From positions 2,176,642 to 2,240,641 of the forward strand of contig CM067532.1 in NCBI GenBank assembly GCA_034509925.1: 64,000 nucleotides of DNA. Direction: 5' to 3'. A program made the position numbers and the translations under genes. Of the stretch, positions 30,501 through 42,479 are shown piece after piece; the first letter of the stretch is position 1; the number at the start of each line of letters is the position of its first letter. The DNA is from Hirudinaria manillensis (lineage: Eukaryota > Annelida > Clitellata > Hirudinida > Hirudinidae). Below the pieces are notes generated by a model. It ran no database searches. It was not told the DNA's origin and saw nothing but the letters and a program-made list of their open reading frames with translations.

Positions 30501-33500
30501 TCATTGTAGGGCTTGTTAATTAATTATTAATTCTTTATTAATCAATTTTTTAATTCTTTATTAACTAATTATATTAATTTTATATTATTAATAAATAAAT
30601 ATGTAATTAATTAATTATTCCTGAACAGGGAACTTATGAATGTCCAATGGAGTTGCTGTGTGCCTCCCTTGAACTGATCCACTCGCTCTGGAAGGAATAC
30701 CAAATGTCCTCCATGACTTATCTCAAGAAACTGTGAGTCACTGGCAAGCACTATAATGATCATCATCAACATCATCATCATCATCATCATGATAATTAGG
30801 TTTTATTATGTTAATTATTAAGGTGATTGTAAATTATGTTAATTAAATCCGGAATAGGGGCACATTCTGGAAAAGTTTGTTTTGCGTTCTTGACAATGAC
30901 AGGCTCGAGAAAATCCAGGTTCGTTGAAAAATATCCATCAGAAATTAGAACAAATATATTTCAAATTCTTGTAATAAATTATTATAATAATTAAGTAATT
31001 ACGAGCATTTTATGCAATTTATAACCTTAATAATAGTTTTAAAATAAATTTTGCAGGAAAGCCAACGAGCCACGGACATTCAAATGAATTGCATTTCGCA
31101 CGTCATCAGAATATTTGCTCTTGAAATCTACCACTCTGACAGGTGGCTGTCTCGGCATTTTTATTTATTTTAAAAAATATTTAAATTCATGTTAATTTTA
31201 TTCATCTTTTTCAAATTCATTTTATATTTTATTCATATTTATTGAAATGTTAATTGGACTTGCAGCTATGAGTTTATGGAGTCCATCCACATTTAAACTA
31301 CTAGTATATATACATGCTTTGGATGACCTTTTAAGCTATTTTTAGCCAGACAATACATTATTCATGGATCTTAGCACCTCCCCTTCTCTGCAATTGGTCA
31401 TCAACCCTGTGAATAAATAATTATTAAGTAAAACATTTGATTCCTCGATCAGGAGCGGAAATTATTGTCCTGGATTCGTGGAGAAGATGAACTCCGTCGT
31501 CGATAGCAACGGCATCCTTCGCTGGTCCGAGGTGGGATGTGTTCGTAATTATTGTAATTAATAATATCATCACGACAATCATCATCATCATCGTCGTCGT
31601 TGTCTTCACCATCGTCGTCGTCATCGTCGTCATGCAGATCTGAGGCAATTCAACGATGGCGATGTTTAATTGAAACATTTCGATTGCCATTTTTTTTTGT
31701 CGTTTTCAGTTTGTCTCTCGTGTTTTTTTGTTTAATGCATCTGCATTTATAACGTGATTGTAGTTTATAATTCTTGCTGGTTAGTAATTAATTAACTGAT
31801 TAGAAACTGCTTTGATTACTTAACAAATGAATGGATCACCGTCTCTGTGTGCATTCTAACCTTCATTTCTCCCTCTTCAGTTCATCAAGGAGAGAGCGAG
31901 CGAAGAAGGAGGAGGTCGATCGGAGTTGCTGCTACTGGCATGGAGGGATTTCCTTGTGATACTGGCATCTTTGAAGGTGGTTGTCAATGGTTATGTCTCA
32001 AAGCAAAACATAAAAACAATATTATTACTTAACCACTTATTCTAACCATGCAATTTCAAATGATGATAATTAATTGATAATTTATTATTATTATTATAAT
32101 ATTATTATAATTTATTATTATTATTGAATAACAATTATTAATAATAATTATTATTAATTTATTATTATTATTAAAATTATTATTATAATTATTATTAAGA
32201 TCTTATATAATGACATTTGAACTAGTGAGATACTCTTGTTAATAATATAAATTCCAAATTCTTGTTCTGCTCGCCAGAGGAAAGGCACGAAGAACAACAT
32301 CGTTGAAATAGGAAACAAGAAGGATTCAATCATGCTTGACCTGCTGGACGTCCTCAAAGTCACGGTCTGTTGAATTCGTTCCTTGTTGTTGTTGTTGTTG
32401 TAGTTGAAAGTTATTGTTGTTGTTACATTGCAAGTGATTGCCATCCCTGATGAGCGATGCTGCTTTGAGGATGTGAGAATCGATGTAATTTTAACGTGCT
32501 TAAATTTTATATAATAATTTACGTTTGTTTTAGTTTATTTTATTTGTGTACGTCGTTGTATACGAAATAAGTTGATTAATTTCTTAAATTAGTAATTGTT
32601 CCAATGATCGATCATTTAATTATTAATTTATTATAATTAATTATAAATTTGATCATTTAATCAATTAATTTATTTATTAATCAATAAATTTATTTATTTA
32701 TTTATTTTTGAATTAAAATTATTTTTTTTTAGGTGTCCTCATCAACAACAGTCAACCTGAAGACTTCAAACATCCTGTCGTCGCTCGTCGTCATCCTCGT
32801 CAACAGGTGGAGCAGGTGAGTTCAAGTTCAAGTTGGTGGTGGTGATAATAATGATGATGATGATGATGATGATGATAATGATATTGTAAACCCACAGTAT
32901 GTTGGAGAAGCCAAGAAAGGTCGTTGAGTCTTTGTGCATCGCGTTGGAAGGTCTCCTGGGAAGTCCTGTCATCCACAAGTGCGACTCGCTCCTTCTGTCC
33001 ATCGTCAGCTCCCTCGTCATTGTCTTCAAGCAGTGCAAGAGCCACTTCTTATCAGGTGTTGTTGTTGTTGTTGTTGTTGTTTTGAATTAATTGCTGTGAG
33101 TTTGCAGGTGTTGTTGCATTTGTTTTAAATGTTGTTGTTGTTGTTGTTACTGTTCATTAGCAATTGTAATTGACTTTTTAATGTTTTTTACATAATTTTT
33201 TTTTAATAGGGTAAAAGCTACTAACATTCCCATATAATTGTACAACAAAAACAAAAAACATAAACATAAAGTAGAGATGTTCTTGAACCAACAACAACAA
33301 CAATAACATACAAATATTGCAATCCTTCTTCAGATGCCAGTAACAATGCAGAACTCATGAGGAGAATCATGGACATCATATGCAGACTCTTGCAATCATC
33401 CCTGCTCTACAGGTGAGATGGTGATGATGATGATGGTGGTGATGATGATTATGATGATGATGGTGGTGGTGATGACGGTGATGGTGGTGGTGGTGATGAT

Positions 33501-36159
33501 GATGATTATTTCCTTCGTTCAGAGAAGGGCACGAATTCATCAGTGATGAGGAAGGGAGGAAGAAAATGAAAATATTTGAAAATTCATCGAAACTCAAAGT
33601 GAGTCGTTCACGAAATGTTTATTTATTTACCGGTTGATTTTTGTTTTTTTGTTAAATTACTGTAAAATTAAAAGCTTTATCTTTCCATTGTCATCATCAT
33701 CATTATTGTTACTGTTATTATTGTTATTATTATTATTATTATTATTGTTATTATTATTATTATTATTATTATTGTTATTATTATTATTATTATTATTGTT
33801 ATTATTATTATTATTGTTATTATTATTGATGTCATGTAATTGTAACATATTATATATCAGCAATTTAAAGTAACAGTATATTAAGCACATGAAGAACTCA
33901 TACACCTGCATACTTAATAACACTCATATCATTAAACACTACAAGTAATCTCCATGGTAACCTTAACAATCCAACTCCCTATTCCCACCAGCTGCTCCCG
34001 ATCTCCGTGATCCACCTGCTCACGGAAATCTTGGGCGCGTTTCCGGCTTCGTCTTCGGCAAAGAACCCGAAGCCCGGATCCTCCTTCTCCCTCGTTCCGT
34101 CGTCCCCGACGACCCCGAGAAGGGGGTCGCCTTCTCCGCCCCTCCTCGTCAGGGTCGCCACGCCCTCCACGACCTTCATCTTCGACCTCCTCGGGCACTA
34201 CTCGGTCGTCCAGAGCCTGGTATCCTGGTGCACCTATGGACTCGTGGTTGGTGTTGATTTAATTTAACAGTAGTTAATTGATTGAGTGAATTGATTGTGA
34301 ATTAATTACTATTATTATTATTATTATTAAGTTATTGCTTGATTAAAATGGTATTTAAACTCTTAAAAAAGATGGATCTATGATGACATGCTCAAAAGGG
34401 CAAAGCCAATGATTAATTAGTTTATTGTTATTAATTGCAGTTAATTGTGGTTAATTATTATTTAATTAATTAATTAATTTTCAGGGAGGAGAGGATCTTG
34501 ACCTAGTACAGGCGATCTTCCTGTACTTCATCAAACTGGCACAAACGGAACGGGTGAGTTTGACTGCTTTCCGTCTCGAATTATCAGACACAAGTGACAA
34601 ACGTTCACATAGCAAAAGAGCATAAATTATGCTAATCATACGAATTAATTAACTGCTCGGGTATTTTGATTAACATAAAAGACGTATTGGATGGTATGAA
34701 TGTGCAAAGAAAGATAATCTCCTCCTAACTTAAACCTTACCAAGGGTGCTGAAATGTTGTCTGTGAATGCCATCAATGACCAGCTCGGAGTTTATGTCCA
34801 CCAACTTTACTTCAACCGGAACCAGTCCGCAGCCCTGGGAAAGCAAATGGTAAGCTCATTGGATATGCTAATGATGTGATGATGATGATGATGAGGAATA
34901 AATAGATTTAGTGTGCATTTTTTACCCCCCTTTTTTATGTTGTTGTTGCCGTGGCAAAAAAACATTTTTAAAGTATTTTTTTTTACAAAATATTCATCAA
35001 ATATAAAAAATGTCTGAGCGACGTGACGCGCGTCATTCACTCGCACACCTTGAATCTCGAAACTTTTTAAATTGATCGCAAACGAAGCACATTCAAACAA
35101 CAAATCGATTCGTTCGACACGACAGGAAAACACGTCCGCCCTGGAACAGCATCAGCGAGAAGAAAGGATCTCGACCTACCTGCTCTTCACTCAGCTCACC
35201 TGCCAAATGCTCGTCACGCTGAAGGCCTTCTACCTGGACAAGGCCCTCGACTACCTGGGCATCCACAGGGACAGGTTCCACGAGGTGCTGGAGAGCTTCG
35301 TCCTCCCCCTGTTCGCCGCCAAGGGGGGCGTCTCGAAGGCCCGGACGACCGCGGCGGGCTCCGGCCGGAGGGATTCCGGCAGCCGGTCGCCCTTCGGCAT
35401 GTCCGTCCGCAGGTCGGAGGAGGCGGGGAGGTTCGGCGCGAACCTCGGCCTCTACGAGCTGGAAGTCGTCTGCCACTTCGTCAACGAGTTGGCGAAGTTC
35501 AAGGACGACTGGAAGGTCAGGTCGCCTGATCTCCTGCAGACGATCATGGTGAGTCAATTTAATAAAGTTTTATTTATTTATTTAAAATAAAGTACTTTGG
35601 AGGTAGAGATGATGGTGGTGGTGGTGGTGGTTTTGATGATGATTAGGATTATAATGCAGAACGTTATTATATTTAATAATAATAATAATAATAAGTCCAA
35701 AAAAAGGATCACTGGAAGAGTGAAAGTTATGAATGATATGATGATGATGATGATTTTGTATTTTGGGACATTAATTTTAATCAATAGCTTAGTTATAATT
35801 TCAAAGCTGATCATGGTGGTGGTGATGATGATGATGATATGACTACATAGATGATTACTTTAATTAATCATGTGATTAATTATTTTAATAAATCGTTATT
35901 AATTCAGACCCGAGTTTGCGTCTGGACGCAGAAGAGCGCGGGACTCCTCTTGTTGCCGAGGTTCATGCAGTCCGCAATCGAGGTTGGGATTTCTGCATTT
36001 TAATTTATGTTAATTTATTAATGTTTATGTTATTGGCCTTAAAAGGTTAACTAGTGTGTTGTTAGTCAATAAGTTAGCAAAAGTGATTTGCATTTGTTTC
36101 TAGTTTCTCGACGCAATTTTATTTTGGTGCAATGGGTTTATTGATTTAAAAGTATTAGG

Positions 36160-36197
<38 letters not shown>

Positions 36198-37713
36198 GAT
36201 GATAATAATAATATTAGATAATAGTAGATAATTATTGCTGATGCATAAGAAATTATTGGATCAAATATAACTTGATTTTATTTCCTTTTGAATTAAATTA
36301 TTATTATTATTATTATTATTATTAATATTATTGTTATTATTATTAATAATAATATTATTATTATTGGCTTTGAATTGAATTTGTTGTTCATGATTGCCTC
36401 ATTGATATTTGATTTCCTCATCTTCAGAGTCAAAGGTCAGATCAATCATCATCATCATCGACAACAATGAAAGGTGATGTCACGTCCCAGTCGAAGCACA
36501 TTTTCACTCCTGAAGAGTCAAGTCAAAGTACTTTGGAGTTGCTCAAAGTTCAGCAAAAGTTTGTTTTGTTGGATGTTTTTCTGTTTTGCATGTGGTTTTG
36601 TTTGCGGCTGTGTTTGTAACGTGTATATTGATTGTATTTGGAATGTGTATGTGTTGAAATGTGCTTATAATGTATGTGCGATTGTATTTGGAATGTTTGT
36701 GATGTATGGGTGACTGCTTATAATGTATGTGTGATTGTATTTGTAATGTTTGAAATGTATGTGCTTGTATATATTTACATTGTTACAACCCAAATGTGTT
36801 TACATCATGCTCTTGAATATTTGTTTGTTTTGCATAAGAATATGTTTTCAAAAGGTTTATAAGAATATATTTGGATGCAATGTTTGTTGCCTTAAACCAA
36901 GATAATGTTTTCAATGTTAATTTAATTATCTTTTAATTTAATTATCCATTTAAATTGATATTTATTTATATTTAATTAATTCAATTAATTTTAATTTAAC
37001 CAGGATTCTGTCGATAATTGCCATCAACTTGAACACCATGAAGAGTTTTACAGTTCCATTGGTGGACATCATTTACCAGGTTGTCTTTCTAACCAACCCA
37101 TTGCATATCATCATCATCATCATCATCATCATCAGCAACACAGTACTTTATAAACAAATTTATTATTAATTATTTATCGTTAGTTATCAAGTTATTAACT
37201 TATTATTCATTAACATCAACCAATCATCATAGCACCTGTAGCGAAGACCCGCCCATCTCGTAGTACTTTATAAACAAAGATTATTATTAATTATCAATTA
37301 ATAGTTAAAGAGTTGTTATTATTATTATCATTAACTTATTATTCATTAACATGAACCAATCACCAATCGTTGCAGCGCCTGGAAGACCTGCCCGAGATCT
37401 CCGAGTCGTTTGTACTCATCGACTTCTCGAATCCTTCAATTGACGAAAACTCGATGCCGACGTTTGGAATGTTGGTCTCCGTCTTCAACTTCTGCGTCGA
37501 CCTCCTGTACAAGGTTCGACCTATGACCTTTGTGATTACTAATTAATTAGTAATTAGTTACTAATATTGATTAATTAATTAAGTAATTTAATTTAAGAGA
37601 AATCACCCATAGTAAAGCTCTGTTAATGATTGTTGAAGTTTGTTAATGTAGATTTAGATGTAGATATTGTCAGCATAATAAGTTTCTAATGATTACTAGT
37701 TATTTGTAACTGA

Positions 37714-37766
<53 letters not shown>

Positions 37767-38776
37767 GTTATTATTATTACATGACAATTGAACTCATTTC
37801 CACTACAGGTTGAAGGATCAAAGAGCCTCTCCCCTCACAAACCATCAACTCCAAAGCCGATCGCAGCAGGAAATCTCAACAAGTCAGTTGAAAATCTTAA
37901 TGCATCTTTAAGGCTTGCACATGTTTAGTATTATTATTAGATATAAGAGTATTGTTATTTTTAAACTATTAATATCTACAGATTATTAAGGATTCTTCTT
38001 CCACTGTAGACAATTTTTGTTTATGCGAATTATGTTGCAATTATTCCAACCTACGTATCTACTCTCAAAGAAATACGCACTTACATAAACATTAGCGAAA
38101 GTACAATTAATCGATTGATTAAATCCTTCAATCATATCCTTCAATCAGGCCTCTGATCATGTTCACGATGGATCAAGTCCTGTACCTGATGATGAGCCAT
38201 GCCTCTCACTGCCTCAAAAATCCAAAGGTGTCACCACAAGAGAAGCAGATACTCAAGAGTTATCTCAACAACGAACTGGTCGGATACATAAACAATCTCT
38301 TTTATCAATTTATTTATTTAATTATCTTATCTCTAATTATTTGTAAAACTCATCAATGTTGTTGCTCAATTATCATCATAACAATGATTGCTATTAGTCA
38401 CCATTATCATTATAATTAATTATTTAATATTGATAACGATAATAATAATAATAATGATAATGGTTATTATTATTATTACTGTTATTGTTAAATTATTGAT
38501 AATTAATGAATTAATTTATTAGTATTATTATTATTACGTTAATAAATTAATTTATGTGGTGCTTTTTAAATTTTGTTTTCTTTTTTTAAATCTGTTTTTC
38601 TTTCTCGTCACCAGTCTTCGTGTCTGAACGCCGTCTACCGACATTTCCGAAGCGGATCACCGAGCCCGGTGTCTGCCCGAAGGTCGTCCGTGGGTGCACC
38701 GGCCCCCCTCAAGTTCAGCCAGGAACATCAGTTCTTCAGTCTCGCCGACCAATTTACCAAGCATGTCCTCAAGTGA
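20092..38776 (+). CDS. NUP188: NUP188, inner-ring nucleoporin
   Basis: Large alpha-solenoid scaffold of the nuclear pore inner ring (partner of the NUP93 complex). I chained 50 coding exons, all GT-AG and phase-consistent, giving about 1,903 residues (human 1,749): 20092-20099, 20230-20284, 20353-20426, 20499-20583, 20691-20771, 21001-21138, 21359-21415, 21517-21618, 22018-22158, 22397-22467, 22829-22909, 23117-23156, 23740-23931, 24218-24307, 24442-24507, 24628-24750, 25104-25230, 25495-25554, 25746-26022, 26352-26439, 26698-26774, 27191-27299, 27452-27572, 27644-27806, 28130-28249, 28554-28854, 29271-29360, 29626-29775, 30150-30227, 30629-30732, 30858-30918, 31057-31142, 31453-31531, 31881-31976, 32278-32364, 32733-32815, 32898-33055, 33334-33412, 33523-33598, 33992-34246, 34485-34553, 34745-34849, 35126-35548, 35908-35982, 36428-36558, 37004-37079, 37376-37513, 37809-37882, 38149-38278, 38615-38776. 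Family blocks: SIRDLWQLISGKAVLLP (N-terminus), RERCELLEIILLCFKHLEL, FLAWAVVRHL, TAPVLFICQEIF, LIMFTMDQVLYLMMSHA and a YRHFRSGSPSP tail. The donors of exons 11 and 24 are the least certain. Confidence 0.93.
21840..21950. repeat. TAA trinucleotide array in NUP188 intron 8
   Basis: About 110 bp of TAA/TGA/CAA units between exons 8 and 9. Confidence 0.9.
22188..22325. repeat. GATGAT tracts in NUP188 intron 9
   Basis: Three GAT runs separated by a shared spacer (T-G-G-A/-[AG]-ACCATGTTCAAATCA-like), making an irregular repeat of about 60-65 bp that continues to about 22350. Confidence 0.75.
22648..22818 (+). repeat. 33-bp minisatellite, five copies, in NUP188 intron 10
   Basis: Units start ACAGTGC[CA]G[AG]CATTATT followed by five GATs: 22648-22680, 22681-22719 (39 bp, with a GATTAT insertion), 22720-22752, 22753-22785 and 22786-22818. 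Because 33 and 39 are multiples of three, one frame stays open and encodes an 11-residue acidic repeat. That frame is the same as exon 11, which starts 10 bp downstream. Confidence 0.85.
23203..23515. repeat. 23-bp minisatellite, about 13 copies, in NUP188 intron 12
   Basis: The unit AAAATTAGTTATAGTAACAT plus AAT repeats head to tail. Variants are mainly TATAG/TATGG and AAAATT/AACATT/AGCATT, distributed in small blocks as expected from local expansion. Confidence 0.9.
24529..24600. repeat. ATT trinucleotide array in NUP188 intron 15
   Basis: About 70 bp of ATT/ATC units directly 3' of exon 15. Confidence 0.85.
27573..27643 (-). repeat. tRNA-like (SINE-type) sequence making up NUP188 intron 23
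   Basis: The 71-nt intron read on the minus strand contains GGCATTTCGAGCTTCCGACT then CAAAGGTAGCGGGTTCGAATCC, which looks like the anticodon-arm to T-arm half of a tRNA and includes a perfect B-box (GGTTCGAATCC). The acceptor stem and D-arm are absent or decayed and the T-stem has mismatches, so it is not a functional tRNA. tRNA-derived SINEs typically keep this half. Confidence 0.55.
33696..33829. repeat. ATT/GTT trinucleotide array in NUP188 intron 39
   Basis: About 130 bp of ATT with regularly spaced GTT units, followed by unique sequence up to exon 40. Confidence 0.9.
36162..36360. repeat. TAA then ATT arrays in NUP188 intron 44
   Basis: A TAA run at 36162-36210 and an ATT run at 36300-36360 in opposite sense, able to pair with each other. 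Confidence 0.8.
37717..37775. repeat. ATT array in NUP188 intron 47
   Basis: About 60 bp of ATT units about 35 bp before exon 48. Confidence 0.9.
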
Positions 38777-38884
38777 ATTGTCATGGACTTAGGAATTATC
38801 TCTTTTATTTATTATTATTATTATTATCTTCTATGAAGCTTTTTCGAGACAATAATATTCCAAAAGTGGAATGTGTTTTTGATT

Positions 38885-38890
38885 ATTAAA
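38885..38890 (+). promoter_or_regulatory. Candidate polyadenylation signal ATTAAA for NUP188
   Basis: ATTAAA about 110 bp after the NUP188 stop codon, followed by T-rich sequence. No AATAAA is nearer. Confidence 0.4.
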
Positions 38891-39002
38891 CTGGGATTTC
38901 ATTATTTTTTGGAAAAACACAGTTTTTTTTTTGCCATGAATGTTTGGACATCCAAATTCTGTTGTGGCTTTTGTCTAAGGTGGAGCTCAGTACACATTAA
39001 AA

Positions 39003-39110
39003 AGCGATAAGTTATAATATTTTATAAGCGATAATATTATAAATATAGCGATAATATTATATATATAGCGATAATATTACAAATATGGCGATAATATTAT
39101 AAACATTTTT
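39003..39110. repeat. About 20-bp tandem repeat, four to five copies
   Basis: Units of the form AGCGATAATATTATAAATAT between the NUP188 3' end and the RING-PHD gene. Copies differ at one to three positions. Confidence 0.75.
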
Positions 39111-39374
39111 TAAATATTTCGTTAAACTGTTGCCGATTAAGAACGAGCACGTCGGGTTGTTTAAGCTTAGATATCCACATCTCACCGAAGCTGGACGCCA
39201 GTGCCGAATAAAATTCTCAAAAAATTTCGGCTTCTTTGTCTCTAGCAAAAAAGAAAAAAGAAGTACTTGTGGTTTTGTACTTGTTGCACTGCAGTGAGTC
39301 ATGATGTTTGAGATGACTGCTGAGATTTATGAGCCTCTAACGAATAAATGCTTTTTATGCTTTTTGAATAATAG

Positions 39375-39690
39375 GTTAGTTTCGTGTTTATTCACTTTCG
39401 TAATAATTTTTAATGACTTAATGGTGTTTATAATTATTTCATATTCAATTAATAATTTATTAAATGTTCGCCGCATTTAAAAAGTAACTTTGTGCGGAAA
39501 AACCTAGCGAAACATTTTAAAATAAACAATTATTTTCGGTTTATATTTATTCATTTTCGCATTAATTCATAATTACGTAATGCTGCTTATAATTATTTCA
39601 CAATTAATAAATAATTTATTAAGTGTTTGGTGCATTTAAAAATTAATTTATTCAGAAAAAACCCTACGAACCATTTTTAATTAGGCAAAA
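39375..39690. repeat. Diverged direct repeat of about 155 bp upstream of the RING-PHD gene
   Basis: 39375-39535 and 39537-39690 share, in the same order, a TCG..GTTTAT..TTCA start, TTTATAATTATTTCA-like and AATAATTTATTAA segments, a GCATTTAAAAA segment and an ending AA[CA]C[CT]..CGAA.CATTTT. They lie in what should be the promoter of the gene starting at 39787. Confidence 0.6.
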
Positions 39691-39786
39691 ATTATTAATA
39701 TTCAGAATCTTTTTCTATACTTCGTGCGCGTATATTCTGAGCTGAAGCAGATCATAGCGGGCATTGAAAGTATCGGTTGCGCAATA

Positions 39787-40881
39787 ATGGATGATTCGTT
39801 ATACCTTGGCAAGTATAAAATCATGTCTCTTTCTGAAAGCGAAAGTGAAGAAACTGATGAAAAATTGGTCGCGTCGTCTGAGCAAACTACGTTTATCGAT
39901 ACAGAAGTACCTTTGATACCTGATAACAAGGTTTTAAGAAAGACGAACGGGTCTGAACCAAACCACGACATTGTCGAAGGTGTTAAATATCAGAAACGAG
40001 AGGTTCTTTCGCTCAGCGACAGTGAAACTGAAGAAATTGAGACGGAAATGGCTTCCACCGTGGATATGAATGACAATGCTGTGACAAATTCAAAGCCTCG
40101 AAGGGTTGCCAACAAGGTTTTAAGACACAGAAAAAGGACTGCACAAAAATCGATTGAGTCAGGCTTCGCTGGGTGTTTGAAGAAGCGCTTGGCTCTTTCT
40201 CTCACTGTCGAAGAAGCTGTAAAAAACGAGGCGGTATCTAATTCACCTCACCTAAATGAAGGTGAAACGAAGATGGCAACTGTGCCCAAAAAAGGGAAAG
40301 GGAAAGCTTCGAGGAAGAGGAAGCCGGATGAGGAGCCGAAATCTTTGTCAAAAAAGCAAAAGCCCGACGAGGAGGAAAAATGTCCGATTTGTTTGAAAAA
40401 CATAGCGGCAAATATCGCTGTTCCATCTCATTGCAAGCACAGATTCTGTTTATTGTGCCTGAAGAAATGGGCAAAAGATCATTCGAGTTGTCCGCTCGAC
40501 AGAATTGACTTTTGCTACATGAATGTCGTGAAAAAACAGACTGGCAAGGTGGACAGGCGAATAGATAGACAGGGATTATTGATTAATCTGACTGTCTGTA
40601 ACTGTTGCCATTCCAACGATAAGCAGAATTGGCTCATTGCTTGCGACACATGTAATGCCTCGTTTCACATTGGCTGCCTGCCAAATCCAAACTCTGTTTC
40701 AATAGCTTCATGGAAGTGCCACGTGTGTTCTACCAACGGATCCACGACACCAATAGACACCTCACAGCGAGAAATCAATGCCACGAAAAGGACTTTTGCC
40801 CTGCAGTTGTTTAAGGTTCATTGTCAGATTTTGGAGAAGGGAGCTGCAAATAACCCCAAGACCAGCGCTAATGTTTCATAG
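39787..40881 (+). CDS. RING plus PHD finger protein, PHRF1-like, intronless
   Basis: 364 residues from ATG 39787; the frame is open about 60 nt further upstream but without ATG. The N-terminal half is acidic with two related stretches (SLSESESEETDEK, SLSDSETEEIETE), then a lysine-rich region resembling a nuclear localisation signal (KGKASRKRKPDEEP). A C3HC4 RING starts at CPIC near residue 198 and ends at CPLD. A PHD finger follows about 45 residues later, with VCNCC, ACDTC, the FHIGC histidine-cysteine pair and CHVC. The order RING then PHD and the linker after CPLD (RIDFCYMNVVKKQTGK) match PHRF1, a nuclear ubiquitin ligase that binds chromatin and RNA polymerase II. Human PHRF1 is over 1,600 residues; this one stops shortly after the PHD and lacks the long SR-rich and C-terminal Pol II-binding parts. 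AATAAA lies at 40915. Single exon and truncation would fit a retrocopy, but the frame is intact. Confidence 0.85.
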   Translation: MDDSLYLGKYKIMSLSESESEETDEKLVASSEQTTFIDTEVPLIPDNKVLRKTNGSEPNHDIVEGVKYQKREVLSLSDSETEEIETEMASTVDMNDNAVTNSKPRRVANKVLRHRKRTAQKSIESGFAGCLKKRLALSLTVEEAVKNEAVSNSPHLNEGETKMATVPKKGKGKASRKRKPDEEPKSLSKKQKPDEEEKCPICLKNIAANIAVPSHCKHRFCLLCLKKWAKDHSSCPLDRIDFCYMNVVKKQTGKVDRRIDRQGLLINLTVCNCCHSNDKQNWLIACDTCNASFHIGCLPNPNSVSIASWKCHVCSTNGSTTPIDTSQREINATKRTFALQLFKVHCQILEKGAANNPKTSANVS

Positions 40882-40914
40882 ATAATCATTTTATGTCTTT
40901 TAAAATTTTGTTTA

Positions 40915-40920
40915 AATAAA
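40915..40920 (+). promoter_or_regulatory. Polyadenylation signal for the RING-PHD gene
   Basis: AATAAA 33 bp after the stop codon. Confidence 0.6.
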
Positions 40921-42370
40921 TCTAACGAAGTACTTTAATAGTGTTAATATTAATTGTTAATAATTAATTAATTATTATTATTATTATTATTGTTATTATT
41001 ATCGTCGTCATCGTCATCATCTCTAATACCATCGATCCGTATCAATGCATTCATTAAATTGAAGACATTTGCCAAAATTATTATACAATATCACTTAATT
41101 TCAAACGAATATAATACGCGTGTTTTTGAGCAAATTTAATATTTAAATCACCACAATTAGAACAATCTTTATAAAAGGGTTATTCAAATATATTGTAATC
41201 AATTTAATCAATCTCGATTTTGGTGAATTAATTTTGGAAAAGCTTAAGCGGCAGAAACGGAAAGATTGCTATACTCAGGGTTAGGCTAATATTGAACATG
41301 ATATCTGGATTTGTTGTTCATATTAATAATAATTTACGTACATAATTCACATATACATTTGTTGGATCACTTAATATTTTCATGACTTATCAGAATAAAC
41401 CTGTGACTTAAAATGTTGGTTACTTTTTTTTAGTTTTGGTTATACTTGATATCTCTCAGATATCTAACTCTAGGCTTCTTGATACGAAATGGAATTTTGG
41501 GAGTGAAGGATAGATAAGGTGGCACGTGGGATCGTGAAGTTTCCTAATTGCTCGTGGATTCTGCGATTTAAAAAGCTTGATCTGCTTTTCCAGGAGGTAC
41601 AGAGAGATTAGTTGGCTAATTGAAAGTTACTTGGGTTAAATAATTCGGGTCTAATTTTACGAATGTTTTTGCCAGAAGCGTTAGTTACACGGGTTTATGA
41701 TAAATTGAAGTGACAATTTTATTCACCATTCAATAAGATCTGAATCGTTCGAATGTATGAATGCATGAATCTGATATTTACTTTGATTTTTCGATCGGAT
41801 TTTTCTGCTCTTTATTCTCTATTTCGATTACTCAGCAAATAACAGTTATTTCTTGAGCAAGCGAGTGCTGCATGCCACGAGGTCAATGGGTCACTGGGTC
41901 ACTGACCCATAGGGTCATCCAGTTAAAGATCTTTCTTTTTTCTTATTATTCGTGCCTTAGAGTTCTGAGTCTCTTAGCAATGATTTAAAAGATAGGAAAA
42001 TATCGGATTCTAAATGGGGTAACATTCCACACGACGAGTTTGAAAGGTCAAATCGGTTAAACGGTTTTCTTCTTGGTCTAGAGAAGCGATCTGAAAGTAT
42101 AAGTTAAGTGATAATTGAATGTTCGATACAACCACACTCTTGAAGTACTTATGTACGTGCAAATAATTAAATTTTGATTATTTATTATGGAAAATAAAAG
42201 TAATTTCAAAAAATTCACTAACTCGAGATAACGAGAGGCTAACATTCACAAAAGCATCTCTGGAGCTGACATGAAATTAAGTGAGAAACATTTCAATTGG
42301 AACAATTCACTTTAATGATTTGATTAGAAACGATAATTTCTTTAAGAATTATTAATATTTTATTTTTAAA
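40921..42370. other. AT-rich intergenic stretch, nothing recognised
   Basis: I see no exon or element here apart from short ATT/CAT repeats near 40972-41030 and a small imperfect palindrome of GGGTCA units near 41886-41918. Confidence 0.5.
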
Positions 42371-42374
42371 AGAA

Positions 42375-42380
42375 TTTATT
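42375..42380 (-). promoter_or_regulatory. Candidate polyadenylation signal for the micro-exon gene
   Basis: AATAAA on the minus strand about 100 bp beyond the stop at 42480-42482. Confidence 0.4.
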
Positions 42381-42479
42381 TTAATAACACTAAAATGTAC
42401 ATTTTATTTAGTCAATCGAACTTTTTAAAATTCCAAAAAAAATCAATTTAACAAAACGCATTAATGAAACATCAAGAAG

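Noticed and set aside
33657..33923. Long poly-Leu and poly-Asn frames on opposite strands
   Set aside because: Direct translations of the ATT/GTT array in a NUP188 intron.
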